Below are positions 20,896 through 33,239 of a DNA stretch of 64,000 nt, piece by piece. A model generated the notes under the pieces. That model had not been told where the DNA came from, ran no database searches, and saw only the letters and a program-made list of their open reading frames with translations. The position numbers and the translations under genes are program-made. Position 1 is the first letter of the stretch. The number at the start of each line of letters is the position of its first letter. Location: NCBI GenBank assembly GCA_032622095.1, contig CP136066.1:99225319-99289318 (forward strand), read 5' to 3'. Source of the stretch: Siphonodentalium dalli. Taxonomy: Eukaryota; Mollusca; Scaphopoda; Gadilida; Siphonodentaliidae.

Positions 20896-21480
20896 ATTAC
20901 GTAGATAAAATTTTGGAAGTTCAAATGAGCCATGTCTGTTTAAAGTTGTAACTGACCGCGATATGCTATCAATCAAACATACAATTATCGATTGATCAAG
21001 TGTCATTACAACCTCGTATGTTAGCGTGTGAACAGTGTGCACGCACTGGGTGGTGAGTAGCAGCACCTGGGTACGTGTTACAGACATATTTCGGCTGTGA
21101 CACGAGTTGTTAGTTTCTGAAACTTCATTTCATTGCAAATGTTAGCACGAGTTTTGTTTGTTTTTCAAGGTAGTTATGCACTACTTGCTAAAGTGTTGAT
21201 GATTAATTAGTAGTAAAGTTATTGGCATGTTAGTCCTTCCTGAATGAATTTTGATGCATCACCGGAAGTCCCTTTATACCACAGGGAGTATCGAATGGTT
21301 TTCATGTATATTGTAGGGACGCGGTACAGGCGTGGTCATATCACGCAATGTTGCTGTCATTCTTATAGCAGAGAGTACTCACGCACAATTCAGGTTATAG
21401 GTACATAACTTTAATTGCTAAATGTGTGATAACCAATGGTTTTTATAATATATCGTGTATTGACAACTTATGATTACATT
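20896..21480. other. No gene recognised
   Basis: Sequence 3' of the LINE; the 92-codon minus-strand frame at 20809-21087 crosses the LINE end and is not a real gene. Confidence 0.5.
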
Positions 21481-21482
21481 AT

Positions 21483-21570
21483 AATAGCAGTTTGGTAGCC
21501 CAGTGGGTAGAGTATCCACCCCTGGGAACCGGTCTTGCTAGAAACAATAACACCTGTTTGGATCCATGTT
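21483..21570 (+). mobile_element. Possible tRNA-like SINE head (degenerate)
   Basis: TAGCCCAGTGG at about 21493-21503 matches the A-box consensus TRGYNNARNNG, followed by GTAGAGTATCCACCCCTGGGAACCGG, as in many 'AGCCCAGTGGGTAGAG' tRNA-SINEs. GTTTGGATCCA near 21556 is a weak B-box. No 3' SINE body is recognised, so it may be a fragment or chance. Confidence 0.35.
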
Positions 21571-22251
21571 ACTATCATTATTAAATATCGAAGCATTAAC
21601 GAAGTTATCGTCGAACATATCTTTTTAAGATGGTAACGTTTATCTTGTTCGAAATGCAGGCTACACCCTTTTGAAAGATACAAGCGATAAGGTTTACAGC
21701 GGACCTTTCTTGTGGACTTATAAAATGTCCCATATGATATCGCCCTTAAATTCAACTCTATATATATTGCCAGAGCATGATGTGCAAATATGTATCTCTT
21801 CAATGTCTTAAATGAGTAACAAAATAAAATGTTTAATCAAACAAACACAAATAAATAACAACGATGATTGCTAGGATACGTTTTCATAGTTTACGTTCAC
21901 GTGCATGTGTCCGGTCTCTCTCCTCTCTTGAAAAACATCGCATGTGTGCCTTCACACGAGGCTGTCACATGCCGCTTCTCTCATGTGTCGCATCTGGCTG
22001 GAACGTCCATTGTGCAAAAATTGCCTTGCATAGGTTGCAACTGTACGGACTGGTGTTTAGATGCACATTCATATTTCGACTAATTGGAATTGCGAATGAA
22101 TCTTTTCTCACACTCTTTGAAATTTTTCTCGCGGTTCTGTGTGTGCGTTATTTTTAATTTTTTTTAGCGTGTAACGCCAAATTTGACATTGTTGAACAAC
22201 TCTACCCGCATATTTCACAAACCATTTGTTGGTGATGACCTTTGTGTGCGT
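21571..22251. other. No gene recognised
   Basis: Two overlapping plus-strand frames (21864-22157 and 21868-22083) have no recognisable motif. Confidence 0.45.
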
Positions 22252-23262
22252 TTAGTCCATGAGCCAGGCTCCCCAAAAATGGAAAATGGTACCAATTTGG
22301 TGGGCAAATTCTACCAAAAGTTTTCTCAAAGCTCATAATCTGAAGTTTATGTCAGTGCTAGGGCAAACTGGGGCAGTGTAGCTTAGTGTTGAAAATGTGT
22401 TTCCATGGTAACGGATGGTGTTTTTGGCCAGTATACAAAATATGCATATACCGGTCTATACCAAGAATGTTTAATGCAGTAACTCTATATTGGCATTGAT
22501 ATTGCGTGCTACCCTTGTTGAGCTTTCATTTGACACTGCAGATTTCACCACTAGATGTCAACGTCATATACAAAGGTCAGGGTCATTGACCAAAATATTA
22601 GCTTTTTTTATATAGGGTCATACATTTTCTACCCACTGAGTTTATATATCAGTTTTGAATAGGTTATCTTTACTCGGAATTAATCTAGAGCATATAGGCT
22701 ACTCGGACAATTGTGATATTGTTGCAACTGACAAGCCAGTCATGAGATATAGGCCTCTAAACTTTGTGGCCATTTTCCAAAATGGGTCAAAATCAGTTAT
22801 TTCCCCAAGATATCGTGCTTGTGTGTATATTTTAGAGTTATTTACTTATCTGGGGTCCTTCAAGGATTGAAATGTGAATTTGTTGACTAAAGCATGAAAT
22901 TTATACAAATATATGTTACTTAGTTATAGGGAAAAACTTTTTGGAGGGCGTGCCCAGGTGGGGTGGGGACCAATGTCGTTGTAAATTCAGGTTTCCATGA
23001 CAACGGCACCATATATTTGAAGACAAATTTGAAAAGGCCGCTGTTGAGAATCAAGGAACCTTTGTTTGAAGAAATTATGTTAACTCGTAGCTAACTCATT
23101 ATTGTTCCATCAAACTGACTGGGCGACTAAGACATATAAGGTCAAGGTCAATTGAAAATGTCAAGGTCATTGGAAAAAATGTGATATTTTAGTCATTTGT
23201 TTTGTTAATTGTCTCATAATCCGCTACCCCTAGTGCCTTAGTCAGGAAAGCAATCCCCATCA
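22252..23262 (+). repeat. ~1.0-kb interspersed repeat, copy 2
   Basis: A direct-orientation copy of 15846-16854, starting TTAGTCCATGAGCCAGGCTCC and ending CAATCCCCATCA. There are small indels and substitutions only, with different flanks on both sides, so this is an interspersed copy and not a segmental duplication. Confidence 0.9.
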
Positions 23263-24239
23263 CAGATAACTGTGTAGCTACTCTTGTTTTAAACATACAC
23301 CACATCAATGAGCATAGATCCACTCCATGTATATGTATGCATATCCACCTCGCACATGACCACTCCTTATATTCCATGCATCTCACTGTGGACCCTACCC
23401 ATTACCATATAGCCACTCATTGTATAACTATTCACCTCACATCACAACAGTCACTCCCTGGCTACCATTTCGACATACAACATGTATTAAGTCAATCGTT
23501 GTTTATGCTAATGTGCGACAGTAGCCAAATAGCATGGTTCCGCTCAGTTCCGTTTCTGTGTATTTCCATTCAAAATATGAGACGTTTTTGGCAAAATTCC
23601 ACACTTCATCTTTTAAAATGAATTTATCATATCTCAGAAGGTACTGGGACAACCAGAAAAGCACATTTATTTTAGTTGTATGTTGATAATGTAACATGGT
23701 TAAAAACCAACAGAGTCACAATTTGCTACACTTTCGGAACAGCAGAGAATAATGTTAGGATATATGTGGAAAATCAACTTCTTTTTTTTACCAAATCTGG
23801 TTTCCATTTTGTAAGCCATCTTCATTTATTTTGTCTACAAAACACATCAGTGTGACACATTTATGACAGAAAAAAACCATAAGCACCTTTGATACCAACT
23901 ATAGTTACATTTTACTTGAAAAAATGGTCCAGACCTGAAAAGTTATTTTTTGCCCATTTTGATGCCAAATATGTGATAGAAAAAAACAATAATTCTATTA
24001 TGTCAGTGGTTAAAATAGTAGCAACTAATCAAGGTGCATCAGAAATGTTAGTATTCAATGTATATAAGACAGCATAGTCAAGTTTGTTCATCAGCCACAA
24101 CTTGCGTTATGATCATCGATGCTTTTGAAAATTAACAATAATATGGGTTGGTCTCTTAAAAACGGTCGCAATGACACCTTCCAGCCGTATAAACTATCCG
24201 TCCCTATAAAACATATATCATGTGATGTGTTAGCATATG
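23263..24239. other. No gene recognised; short degenerate CCACTC-type repeats
   Basis: From 23290 to 23470 there are irregular units around CCACTC and CTCAC(A/T)TCAC resembling a decayed minisatellite. The rest is AT-rich without frames of note. Confidence 0.45.
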
Positions 24240-25205
24240 TAAAATGTATTTCAGACTAATCTACCATCAAATCTTCCCAAAATGCCATCGAGAAGAGTGC
24301 CACATATACATTTTACTGTCTGGTAGTTGCATAGCAACGGTTTTTATGGACATTATGATAGGAAACAAAGTCTTTGAAATTCATCCTATGTCACACATAT
24401 ACCTCAAATATGCAATTCACAACAACTAAAGTTGAATGAAATATTGTAATACATCCTTATATAAGCATTTAATATCTTTGGGTAGTTGCCTAGCAACCGT
24501 TGCTAAGCAGGGCCATATCTTCATGGGGTCTATATCTGAAAATGAAAAGATTATGTCTAAGGAACATATGTTGGAAGTTTCATGCTTTTACCATAATTTC
24601 TGCAATTTTTTTTACATTTCCATGCACTGAGGCCTGGACTACACACAGAAGCATGATATATTGGAAATAACCGATTTTGACACATTTTGGAAAATGGTCA
24701 CCAATTTTAAAGGCCTATATCTCATGACTGACATGTCAGTTTCAACAATAACTAAGTTCTCCGTTCAGCATATACTCTACAGCTTATTTAGGAGCAAGTA
24801 TTACGTATTCAGAACAAATATATAAAACCTGTGGGTAGAAAATGTATGACCCGATATGAAAAAAGCTAATATTTTGGTAAATTACCTTGACTTTTGTGTA
24901 TGACCTTGACCTCTAACGATGAAATCCCTCATACCAAAAGAAAGTCCACCCAGGGTTTCATCCCACATCAATGCAAAAATAGAGTTACTGCTTTAAACTT
25001 TCTAGTTGTAGACCATTACAGGCATATTTTTATACTGGCCAAAAACATCCTCTGTTGCCATGGAAACACAAATTTTGCACACAAAGCTACACTGTCACAG
25101 TGCGCCCCAGCACTCAGATAAATATCAGATTATGACCTTTGAGAAAAATGTTGATGGAATTTGCCCACCAAAATGGTACCATTCTCGGACCTGGCTCATG
25201 GACTA
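24240..25205 (-). repeat. ~1.0-kb interspersed repeat, copy 3 (inverted, diverged)
   Basis: On the minus strand from 25205 this reads ATGTAGTCCATGAGCCAGG...GGTACCATTTTGGTGGGCAAATTCCATC..., matching the start of copies 1 and 2. GGTCATACATTTTCTACCCAC aligns at about 24832-24852, and the AAACTTCCAACATATG part follows further down. It is clearly older than copies 1 and 2 by divergence. Confidence 0.78.
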
Positions 25206-25510
25206 CATAGCGTTACTGCATTTTCCCCATTGATAATAAGCGGCCTACTGCTTCCCAGATATACATTTTGAGTGATTATTCACTGTAGGCATGAAAATTA
25301 TTGTAATAAAGTATCAACACCATCCATGTTACCTGAAAATGACAGGTGTGGTCTTTGCTGTGTATGGGTATATATATTCCTACACTTAGATATAGGCCTA
25401 CATGATTGTATGCACAATTGCACGGTATATGACTATATGGCTACGATCGACTTGTGTGTGGTTTAAAATACATGTACATATACCCTTACCGAACATAATA
25501 GCTTATTTCG
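25206..25510. other. No gene recognised
   Basis: AT-rich spacer without clear repeats or frames of note. Confidence 0.4.
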
Positions 25511-25511
25511 C

Positions 25512-25725
25512 GGTTTCTTAGCGTTTCATTGGCGTTTGGGGCATTTTTTTTAGCGTTTGAAGCAATTTCTTAGCGTTTGAACGCTATGCGAAGACATTTC
25601 TTAGCGTTCGAATGCTAACAAAACGTTAACAGTTATTTTCTGTTTGCGTTCGAACGTTAAGCATTGGTGATCCTTAGCGATTTTCTTATTCCTTAGCGTT
25701 TTGAATATTAAACGCTAAGAAAAAT
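25512..25725. repeat. TTAGCGTTTGAACGCTAA-rich inverted-repeat element
   Basis: The ends GGTTTCTTAGCGTTT and AAACGCTAAGAAAAA are inverted, and the interior repeats (C)TTAGCGTT(T/C)GAA several times, including GTTTGAACGCTA palindromes. It is small, non-coding and probably a MITE or satellite fragment. Confidence 0.65.
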
Positions 25726-26020
25726 GCAAACATCTCTACTCTGTTATTGATGGTTCCGAAGGTTTCTTAATTTAATTGAGTTCAGACAATTTTCTGGAAA
25801 CTTCATATCTCCTATATATGTACGGCATGTACCTAATGTTTTTGACAATCTACGTATGAGAATGACCAGAATTAGTTACACTGATCAATGATGTTGAATT
25901 CTGAAAATAGGTTTTTTTAAATACATTTTAGATACATGTAGTTTGTCTTGGAAATACTTTGAAAACTCCACACATTTAAAAATTAATTGTAAGAAATATT
26001 GGCACATCTGTGCTTTATAC

Positions 26021-26612
26021 ATTGGCTGCGGACGCACGTACCACAGTTGCGATGGCATAGTAGGTGTGACCATTTATTATGGTGCAATTTTTGTGACAAT
26101 TGGTCGTCATATTTATCCCATAGCTAGCGTGTCGCCCGCTGAGTTTCCACACAATGATTTGACTCGACCAATTAACCCATGGCGTTTCACCAAGGCTGAT
26201 CTCTACTCATTACGTTTTCCTGCATTGTGTTCTCTACAATATACATAATTGCACGATCGATCGTCCAGAATTATGTTTGACCGTGTCAGTCCCTCATTCA
26301 CTCACATGTCATGCATGCAGTTTATACGTTTTGTTGATATGATCTCAATTCATGTTTATCCACTTATATAAATGTCGGAACTGTTGGGGAAACTGCAGCT
26401 GCGAGACAGTATCTGGAATAAAAAAAAGCAAAAACAAGAAAAAGACTGATTATAACGAACTTTGGATGACTCATTATGCGAATATGCAGCGAGCGACATT
26501 GCTCGCTATGGCATATTAATTATGACAACTAATTGTCACCAAACTCCACCATATATAATTGCCATACCTACTATGCCATCGCTACTGTAATACGTGTGTC
26601 CGCAGCCATTAT
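26021..26612. mobile_element. Foldback/TIR element, ~590 bp
   Basis: ATTGGCTGCGGACGCACGTA at 26021-26040 is matched by the complement of TACGTGTGTCCGCAGCCATT at 26591-26610. Homology of the arms extends about 90-100 bp inward (GCGATGGCATAGTAGGT and ACAATTGGTCGTCATA on one side). No coding sequence; target duplication not evident. Confidence 0.7.
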
Positions 26613-28756
26613 CAAAAGAGGGTATACATGTTAAGTCAACTTGAGTGTGTGGTTTTAATAAAACATAGTACATATAAATAACAAACGTGTTTACATCATG
26701 CTAGCTTCACAGCTTCACAGCTTGTATCATTAGTATCTACACGGATGAAATCGTCAAATAAGATAATACATGATTTATTTGGTCCAAGACACCGATGGTA
26801 AATACTGTATAATGATAAAATATGCATCATATATAAATGTAGGCATAATATATAGGTCAAATATAAGACCCATGCAGGTGATACGTGTCATTACATTATA
26901 TATATCTGCTATGTATACAACATTCGTGAACATACTGGATTATCTTTAGGCATCTAAAGTTTTAATTTAATATAGGATTTTTACCATTCGATTGGCGTGT
27001 TTCTCAAACTGTGTAACAGCCATGGGCTATGTTATGAATAAATATCTTCCTTACCTCCTGCCTGTCAGCATGTTATGACATTACTGACCAGCAGCCCCAT
27101 AGGGCTCACCTGCCCATCCGAGCCTTTGACACCAACAGTTACAAAAGCCATATATTTTTTTTAATTAATAGGATTGTCAGTGACATTGGTTACCGACATG
27201 CATCTAAGCAATCAAGCAATCTGACACTGAATCACTGCCACACAGAGTCCATTGAGTGCCACCTGAATCTCACTTATCAGTCGTATGAGGCCTAAAAAAT
27301 AATACATGTGTTTTGGGTTGCATGGTCTGAAATAGCTTCACAATTCAGATAACATTGAATGGTTCAATACTAAATATTGTTATCTTGAATTAGTCAGAGC
27401 ACTAGACTAATAAAACTTCAAAATGTTTTTGTAGGAGAGGTTTGCAAATGGGTAAGATACCTTCCGTTGCCCTTCCCATTGTTCCACTGAATCAAAATTT
27501 GTTTTATCTGTGTTTACAGTCCAATACAAAGTTTTGGGTAGGCACCCTTTTCTAGGGTAGGTAGGGAAACCCTAAACACGGCTAATTTTATTTTTACCTC
27601 AGGTAAAGGATTAACATATTTTAGACCCTATTTCTGACCCCCCCCCCCCCCCCCCCCCACCCACTGAGGAAAAAAAATAATTTACTCAATCCTAGACCAA
27701 ACAGTTAATCTGCTTCAACTTGAATGAGGGGTTGTGCATATGGAAATATGGTAGACAGTCCCAATGTAAATAGGCTAGCCACGTGCCTGGTCATCGACGG
27801 GAACAAATGAAATGGTGAAAATCGACTATTGTACAAACATCTGACTGATGGATCATGGACAAACACCACACCCAAATAAGGATCATAGTTCATACCGGGT
27901 GGATGTTTTGCTGAAAATTAATGGACATACAGCCTATTTATGATATTCTTTTTATCGAGAGTCGAGAGCAAGTAATTGCCATTTGACCAAGAAATTCTAG
28001 TTCCAAAATATTTTGTATGGAAATAAATTCCATTGGAATCAGTTGTTGAATTTGATTTATGAACAGAACCTGGTGTGAAATGGTATAATGAGGGTTACGA
28101 GCGATTTCACCCTTTCAATATACAAACCGTTAATAGCACCATGCATACATGGTGACATGGCATCAGTAGCTCGAAGACGAGTATGACTCGCCACAAAATA
28201 GCACTTCAACCAGGCTCTGCTCATAATTCAATTTGTGATTCCAAAACAATTTGCTATGACTGTGAATCTGATCCTACTCCTAGTCACTCTATGTGGGTCT
28301 ACTCACACAAATTAGTACCAGTAATGCTATACATGTGTATTATAGTATTTTCTGTTCTCTACTGTTATTCACAATTAAGCAGAAATTCCAGAATAGGAAA
28401 TCATCAAATTTCTAAGGACATATCAACCATTCCAAGAAAATCAGTCACTGTGCATGTAAGGTGCCGCCTTGGTCTGAGAGTATTTTTTCCAGAAATCACA
28501 CTCAACTGACTCCAGTCCCACTCCCAGTCTAAAATATAAACTAATATTCACCTACGGTGTACATGTATGCACATGCACCTTGGTTTTTGACTCGGGTACA
28601 TCATATCTGTATTTCAACTATTTGGTTAGGATTTAGACTGCAACGCACTGCATAGTCCACTAGCACTGAGTGACCAACTTGAGACTTTGAACTCGTCAGT
28701 GACAGATCACACTCATGTCAGACTCAGTCTGAACCAGCAAGCTCAATGACCTGGTA
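26613..28756. other. No gene recognised; contains a poly(C) tract
   Basis: AT-rich, with a C homopolymer of about 22 at 27638-27659. The 108-codon frame at 28183-28509 has a hydrophobic stretch (LVPVMLYMCIIVFSVLYCY) but no start context, homology or repeat that would support it as a gene. Confidence 0.5.
27638..27659. repeat. Poly(C) tract
   Basis: About 22 consecutive C residues. The exact length is prone to sequencing error. Confidence 0.85.
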
Positions 28757-28760
28757 TTAA

Positions 28761-29254
28761 AGGCACGTGAGGCCTTAGTTGTCGAAAATATTCATATTTG
28801 TTCCAATCACCGTAAACAGAAAAACATTAAAACGCATACAGTTTCGTTCATATATACCATGATCATCGCGTAAACAGCATGTTATCATACAGATTTACTA
28901 TATTTTACCTAAGCAAGAGCCTGATTGTGTTACAGAAGACAGCACAATGCTGCTGGATAATCACACACAAATGGCATAAACGCTCTTTATTAGTTCCATA
29001 TCAGGAATTCACCAACAAAGAACGCTCTTTATGTTTACCATCATAATATAAACAAACACCAGAAAAGTTACTTTTTATGGTTTTGTTTACATAACAATGG
29101 TCAAAGATATGACAATAACATACTGTTTATGCGATATTTCTTATTTGTATACGGACAAAGTCTGTCTACATTTTGTTGGTTTTTCTGTTTGTGGCGGTTT
29201 TTGACGGGTGGAAATATTTTCACAGGATACCCACCGCCAAGGCCAACCGTACCT
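28761..29254. mobile_element. TTAA-flanked 494-bp MITE family A, copy 1
   Basis: Flanked by TTAA at 28757-28760 and 29255-29258. Ends are AGGCACGTGAGGCCTT and the complement of AGGTACGGTTGGCCTT. It is nearly identical to 43168-43661 (same length) and close to 61981-62486. TTAA duplications occur in piggyBac and Kolobok; AGG-type ends suit the Kolobok/T2 group better than piggyBac's CCY. Non-coding: short frames (e.g. 29101-29337) recur only because the element recurs. Confidence 0.9.
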
Positions 29255-29258
29255 TTAA

Positions 29259-29990
29259 AGTTAAACAACAGGCCTTCTAAACTGTATATTATTATTAAGG
29301 TAAGTGGGCTAATAAATTCAAAAATATATAATATCACTCAATTATCACTTTCTAGAAGGCCTGTGTATTAAACCTGGAGTGGAGAATTACTTAATTTACT
29401 ACTAAATTACTAATTAAAATTATTAATTTATTACTGATAGTGATATACTGTGATAGATCATGCCACGATTCTCCACTCTCTGGTTAACTTAACGCCCAGA
29501 GGCAGAGTTGAAAGTAGAGATTCATGGCATGTTCTAATAGTAATACTGTGATTCTGATAGTCATCTATTATTTTATAAATTTATATATATTTATTTTTCC
29601 ATAATTAGTTCAGTATTTAACTGACACGAACCAAGTCGTTTGATAGTTTGAAAAAGGCAGTGATTGATGAATCTGATTCAAATAAACAGTGAATGTCAAC
29701 TTCGTTGAAGTTCAACCCGAAGCTGTCAAATTCGCGTTGTCAAATTTTCATTTAATATTAAAATTAAACACAAAATATTGCGAATTTAAGACATTATTTC
29801 ATAAAACTACATACCATCATGAAACCAACAAGTAATGTAATCAAATATTTCTTCGGAATGAAGTCAAAGTAATTACTTTTACCGATGATTTAGAATGTTA
29901 ATCACATCAATGTTTACGTTGTCAATGTCAAAAGACTGAAAGCGAGGATGTGGAGATCCCACCAGAAAGATGGCGCCCAGATTACATGTT
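29259..29990. other. No gene recognised
   Basis: Very AT-rich (for example TAAATTACTAATTAAAATTATTAATTTATTACTGATAG near 29400), with no frames. A CTTTCTAGAAGGCC phrase near 29347 mirrors GGCCTTCTAAA at 29271, making a ~90-bp hairpin next to the MITE. Confidence 0.45.
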
Positions 29991-29999
29991 TTGATTGGA

Positions 30000-31655
30000 G
30001 TAGACCTTCCCTCTTTCTATGTTCCCTGGTTTTGTACACTAGTTTGGATGTATTGAGTTAGTAGATGGTTTGTGAAACCATTTGGGTGGAGTGTGAACTC
30101 AATGGCTGGTTTGTGATACTATTTTTATGGTATGGGTAGCTCGCTGGGTGGTTTGTGACACCCATTGCATGGTTTAAGACACCAATTGGGTGGTGCTGGA
30201 CACTCGATGTGGATACGGGACACATATGTGGTGGAATGGGACACTAAATTGTCGATTTGTTCACTGATTGGGCCATTGAATTGATTGAGACGACTTTTGG
30301 TGATTTGGGACACCTGTTATATGACATAGAACTCTCCCCGGATGACGTGGGACTCTAGTCGTGAGGTATTGGGTGTATATTAGACACTCTTTTCCTTTCG
30401 AGCACTCGTTGGATGGTTTGGGGCACTCATTGGATGGATTGACCACTCGTATGATTTGGAGCGCACGTTGGATGGCGAGGGACGCTCATTTTGGTAGTTT
30501 GGGACAACCCTATGAGGTTTGGAAAACAAGTTGCATTGTTTTGGGGCACTACCGTGCACTATGGTTTGTAAAAATCGTTGCAGGGTTGCGACACTAATCG
30601 GGCGAAATGAGACACTCCTTGGATGACTTGTGATACCAATTGTGTGGGTTAGGACACCAGATGCATGGTTCGTGGGACTATCTGTGTGGGTCGGGAATCA
30701 GGTGCATATGACATGGGGCACTACTTAATTGTTTGAGACACCAATTGGGTGGTTTTTGGACACTAGGTGTGGATATCGGACACAGGAGTGGTTGAATGAG
30801 ACATTAATTTGTCGACTGGTTCACTGATTGGTCCGTTGAATGGATTGAGACGAAAGTTGGTGGTTTGGGAACCTATTGTATTACATAGGGACTCTCATCG
30901 GATGCCTGTGACACTGGTTTTGGTGCATATTGGACACTCTTTTCCTTTCGAATACTCGCTGGATGGCTTGGGACACTCATTTGGTTGTTTGGGGCAATCA
31001 TTGGAGGATTGACCCACTCGTTTTATGATTTGGAGCACTAGTTGGATGGTTAGGGACACTAATTTTGGGTAGTTTGGGACAAAACCTGTGTAGTTTGGAA
31101 CACCAGTTGCATTGTTTGGGGCACCGTGATTTGGAACAATCGTTGCAGGGTTGCGACAATAATCGGGTGAATTTAGATAGCTTATGATGGCTTGTGACAC
31201 TCATTGTGTGGGCAGGACACCAGATGCATGGCTTGGGGGACTATGTGGGTTGGGAACCAGTTGCATGTGGTTTGGGAAACTCGTTGGATTACTTACGATG
31301 TTTACTCGGGACAATATTTGAATTTGAGGTACCAGACGTTTGGATTGGGATACTCATAGATTGGTTTTGGATACTAGGTAGGTGACTCAGTATATTGTTT
31401 GGTACAATCGTTAGGTGGTTTGGGACACTCGTTTTATGTATTCTGAAAATAGTTGGTGGCTTTGGAAACTTGTATGATGGCATATATATACCACTATTTA
31501 TTGGCTATATATTTATTCGATATTTGAAGATTTAGTTTAAAAAGTTAGAAATTAAAAAGCACTGCAATTGTTGACGTCCGATTGCCATTTTCGTCGTCAT
31601 TTTTGAAAACTCGGGTTATGACATACTATTATCGGATTAGGATTGGACATCATGT
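30000..31655 (-). mobile_element. Minisatellite-tailed element, copy D4 (minus orientation, long array)
   Basis: On the minus strand it starts near 31655 with GATGTCCAATCCTAATCCGATA, as in D3 at 61383-61405, followed by a unique segment and then about 1.4 kb of 20-22-bp units. On the plus strand they read TTGGGACACTCATTGGATGG. A block near 30340-30620 is closely repeated at 30885-31160 (TGGACACTCTTTTCCTTTCGA, then GATGGTTTGGGGCACTC), a ~540-bp higher-order duplication. All frames here are repeat read-through. Confidence 0.75.
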
Positions 31656-31935
31656 ATGGTGGCGCAACTGGCACCTTTTAACGTCGAAATAGTTTGAGCA
31701 GACATCCTTGCAAAACAAAAATGAATGACGTTTAATCCTGGAAAGGGTATGCACGCTGACCGACCTGGTTCCCGGACTAAAATGTAAATTTTCATTTTCT
31801 TACATGTTTTTCTGCATTTTTTTTTTACCCAAAAATAACGAATTGTTCTCCATGAAACGCGAGGAAATTTTGGCTGTTTGGTCATATTTAGCAGTTATAT
31901 TTACAGAATTCACACCCAAAAAAACAGCTTATTAT
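31656..31935. other. No gene recognised
   Basis: Spacer between a minisatellite-tailed element and a 152-bp-unit element; no motif in the 82-codon minus frame. Confidence 0.4.
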
Positions 31936-31939
31936 AAAT

Positions 31940-32370
31940 TTATTCCGGGTTCACCTCAAAATTGTGCTTTGTAATCGACAGTATGTGCAAATAAATTGTG
32001 TATCATCGATCAGTAATGACTAGAGCACTATCAATACAAAAATCAGCTTTGTACTCGAAAGTGCAAATAGAAGTCATTTTTTGGGGGGTTTTGGGGGTAC
32101 TATCAAAAACCCCCTTCTGAAATGAAAACGCCAGGAAATTTCGTTTCAGAAATTGTGTATTGTTGATCAGTGTTTGCTGGAGCACTATTAATATAAAAAT
32201 ATAAAAATGCTTTGTACTCAAAAGTGCAAATAGAAGTCATTTGTGTGGGGTCTCTGGTCCCTAAACGCCAGGAATGCGGAACTTAAGAAATCGGATTTCT
32301 TTAAACGTTCCTGGGGTGGAACAAATCTGGGGCATCAAACCTTTCGTACGCGATTGTGCAAATAGAACCC
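31940..32370 (-). mobile_element. 152-bp-unit interspersed element, inverted copy
   Basis: On the minus strand it reads TTGCACAATCGCGTACGAAAGG...CCCCAGGAACG...CTGGCGTTTAGGG, like 8700-8810, then about 1.6 tandem units (TTAATAGTGCTCCAGCAAAC...CTGGCGTTTTCATTTCAGAA) like 13521-13840. It ends CGATTACAAAGCACAATTTT. This copy lacks the 4.67-kb insertion and so shows the uninterrupted order of the split element at 8440-13860. Confidence 0.78.
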
Positions 32371-33239
32371 AGTAGGCTCTCGGATTATAATGTATAACAT
32401 AAGAGAAGCAGCACGTGCAAAGGATCGTCTCGTCTGCATGTATTCATTGACAATTTATACATGTGGGATGCTCACCCCGTGCGCAGATTTTTTTCCGGAT
32501 CATATGACAACTTAATTGAAGTGCATGTATTTGAAATACATTCTAAATGAAAGTGGGTTTCGTCTTCTATGGCACCACCGGAACACAACACACATATAGT
32601 CTTTGTTCCAATGCCGTCGGTAGTTGTGTGTGGTGTCATTTTCAATAGCCAATATATGTTTACTTATTCGCAGTCTGATGAAAATTTATCCTATTTTCTA
32701 TTAATGTTGTGTGATGAAGGTACAATTCTATTGCGTACTTAATATTGAAAAGTTCGTAACTGATTACTTCCCTTTTTTAACATTCATCATGCAGTGAGCC
32801 TCTCTCTAAATTAATTATCATAATTTTGAATAAGATTTCTTTTGAATTGACTGATAACGGGACCTGGGTTTGGGGGTCAGCAATAGTCCACTCCAGTAAT
32901 TCTGAACCTATGAAAAAATAACAAGGCATGTGAGGTACCAAGTGGGAAATTCAAAGCCGTTGGATTGGGGACGCAAATTGAATTAAGCGATTTTGGAAGT
33001 TTGGCCTGTTTGCACAGCATTTGGAAATCACACTCTAGCTACGTCCCTACACACATATCCATATAATACTTCAGGGATTATGCCAACCGATATAAAATGG
33101 AATTTCGAAGTCCGTTGTTGAAACATACGATAATATTGATAGATCATAACCCGAGCGCAAGAACTGTTACGAACATATCCCTTAGAGTATTTATCGGATA
33201 CCGATTAACACCAATCAAGGTGAACACATCACCCTCTGA
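32371..33239. other. No gene recognised
   Basis: No ORF with family motifs; no obvious repeat. Confidence 0.45.

Noticed and set aside
24326-24497. X-box-like sites (GTTGCATAGCAAC, GTTGCCTAGCAAC) as RFX-regulated promoters
   Set aside because: Both lie in or beside an interspersed repeat whose other copies contain related CCATGGCAAC phrases, and there is no gene next to them.
28183-28509. 108-codon ORF with a hydrophobic segment as a small membrane protein
   Set aside because: No family motif, no splice or promoter context and no second copy to test conservation; compatible with chance in a 64-kb window.
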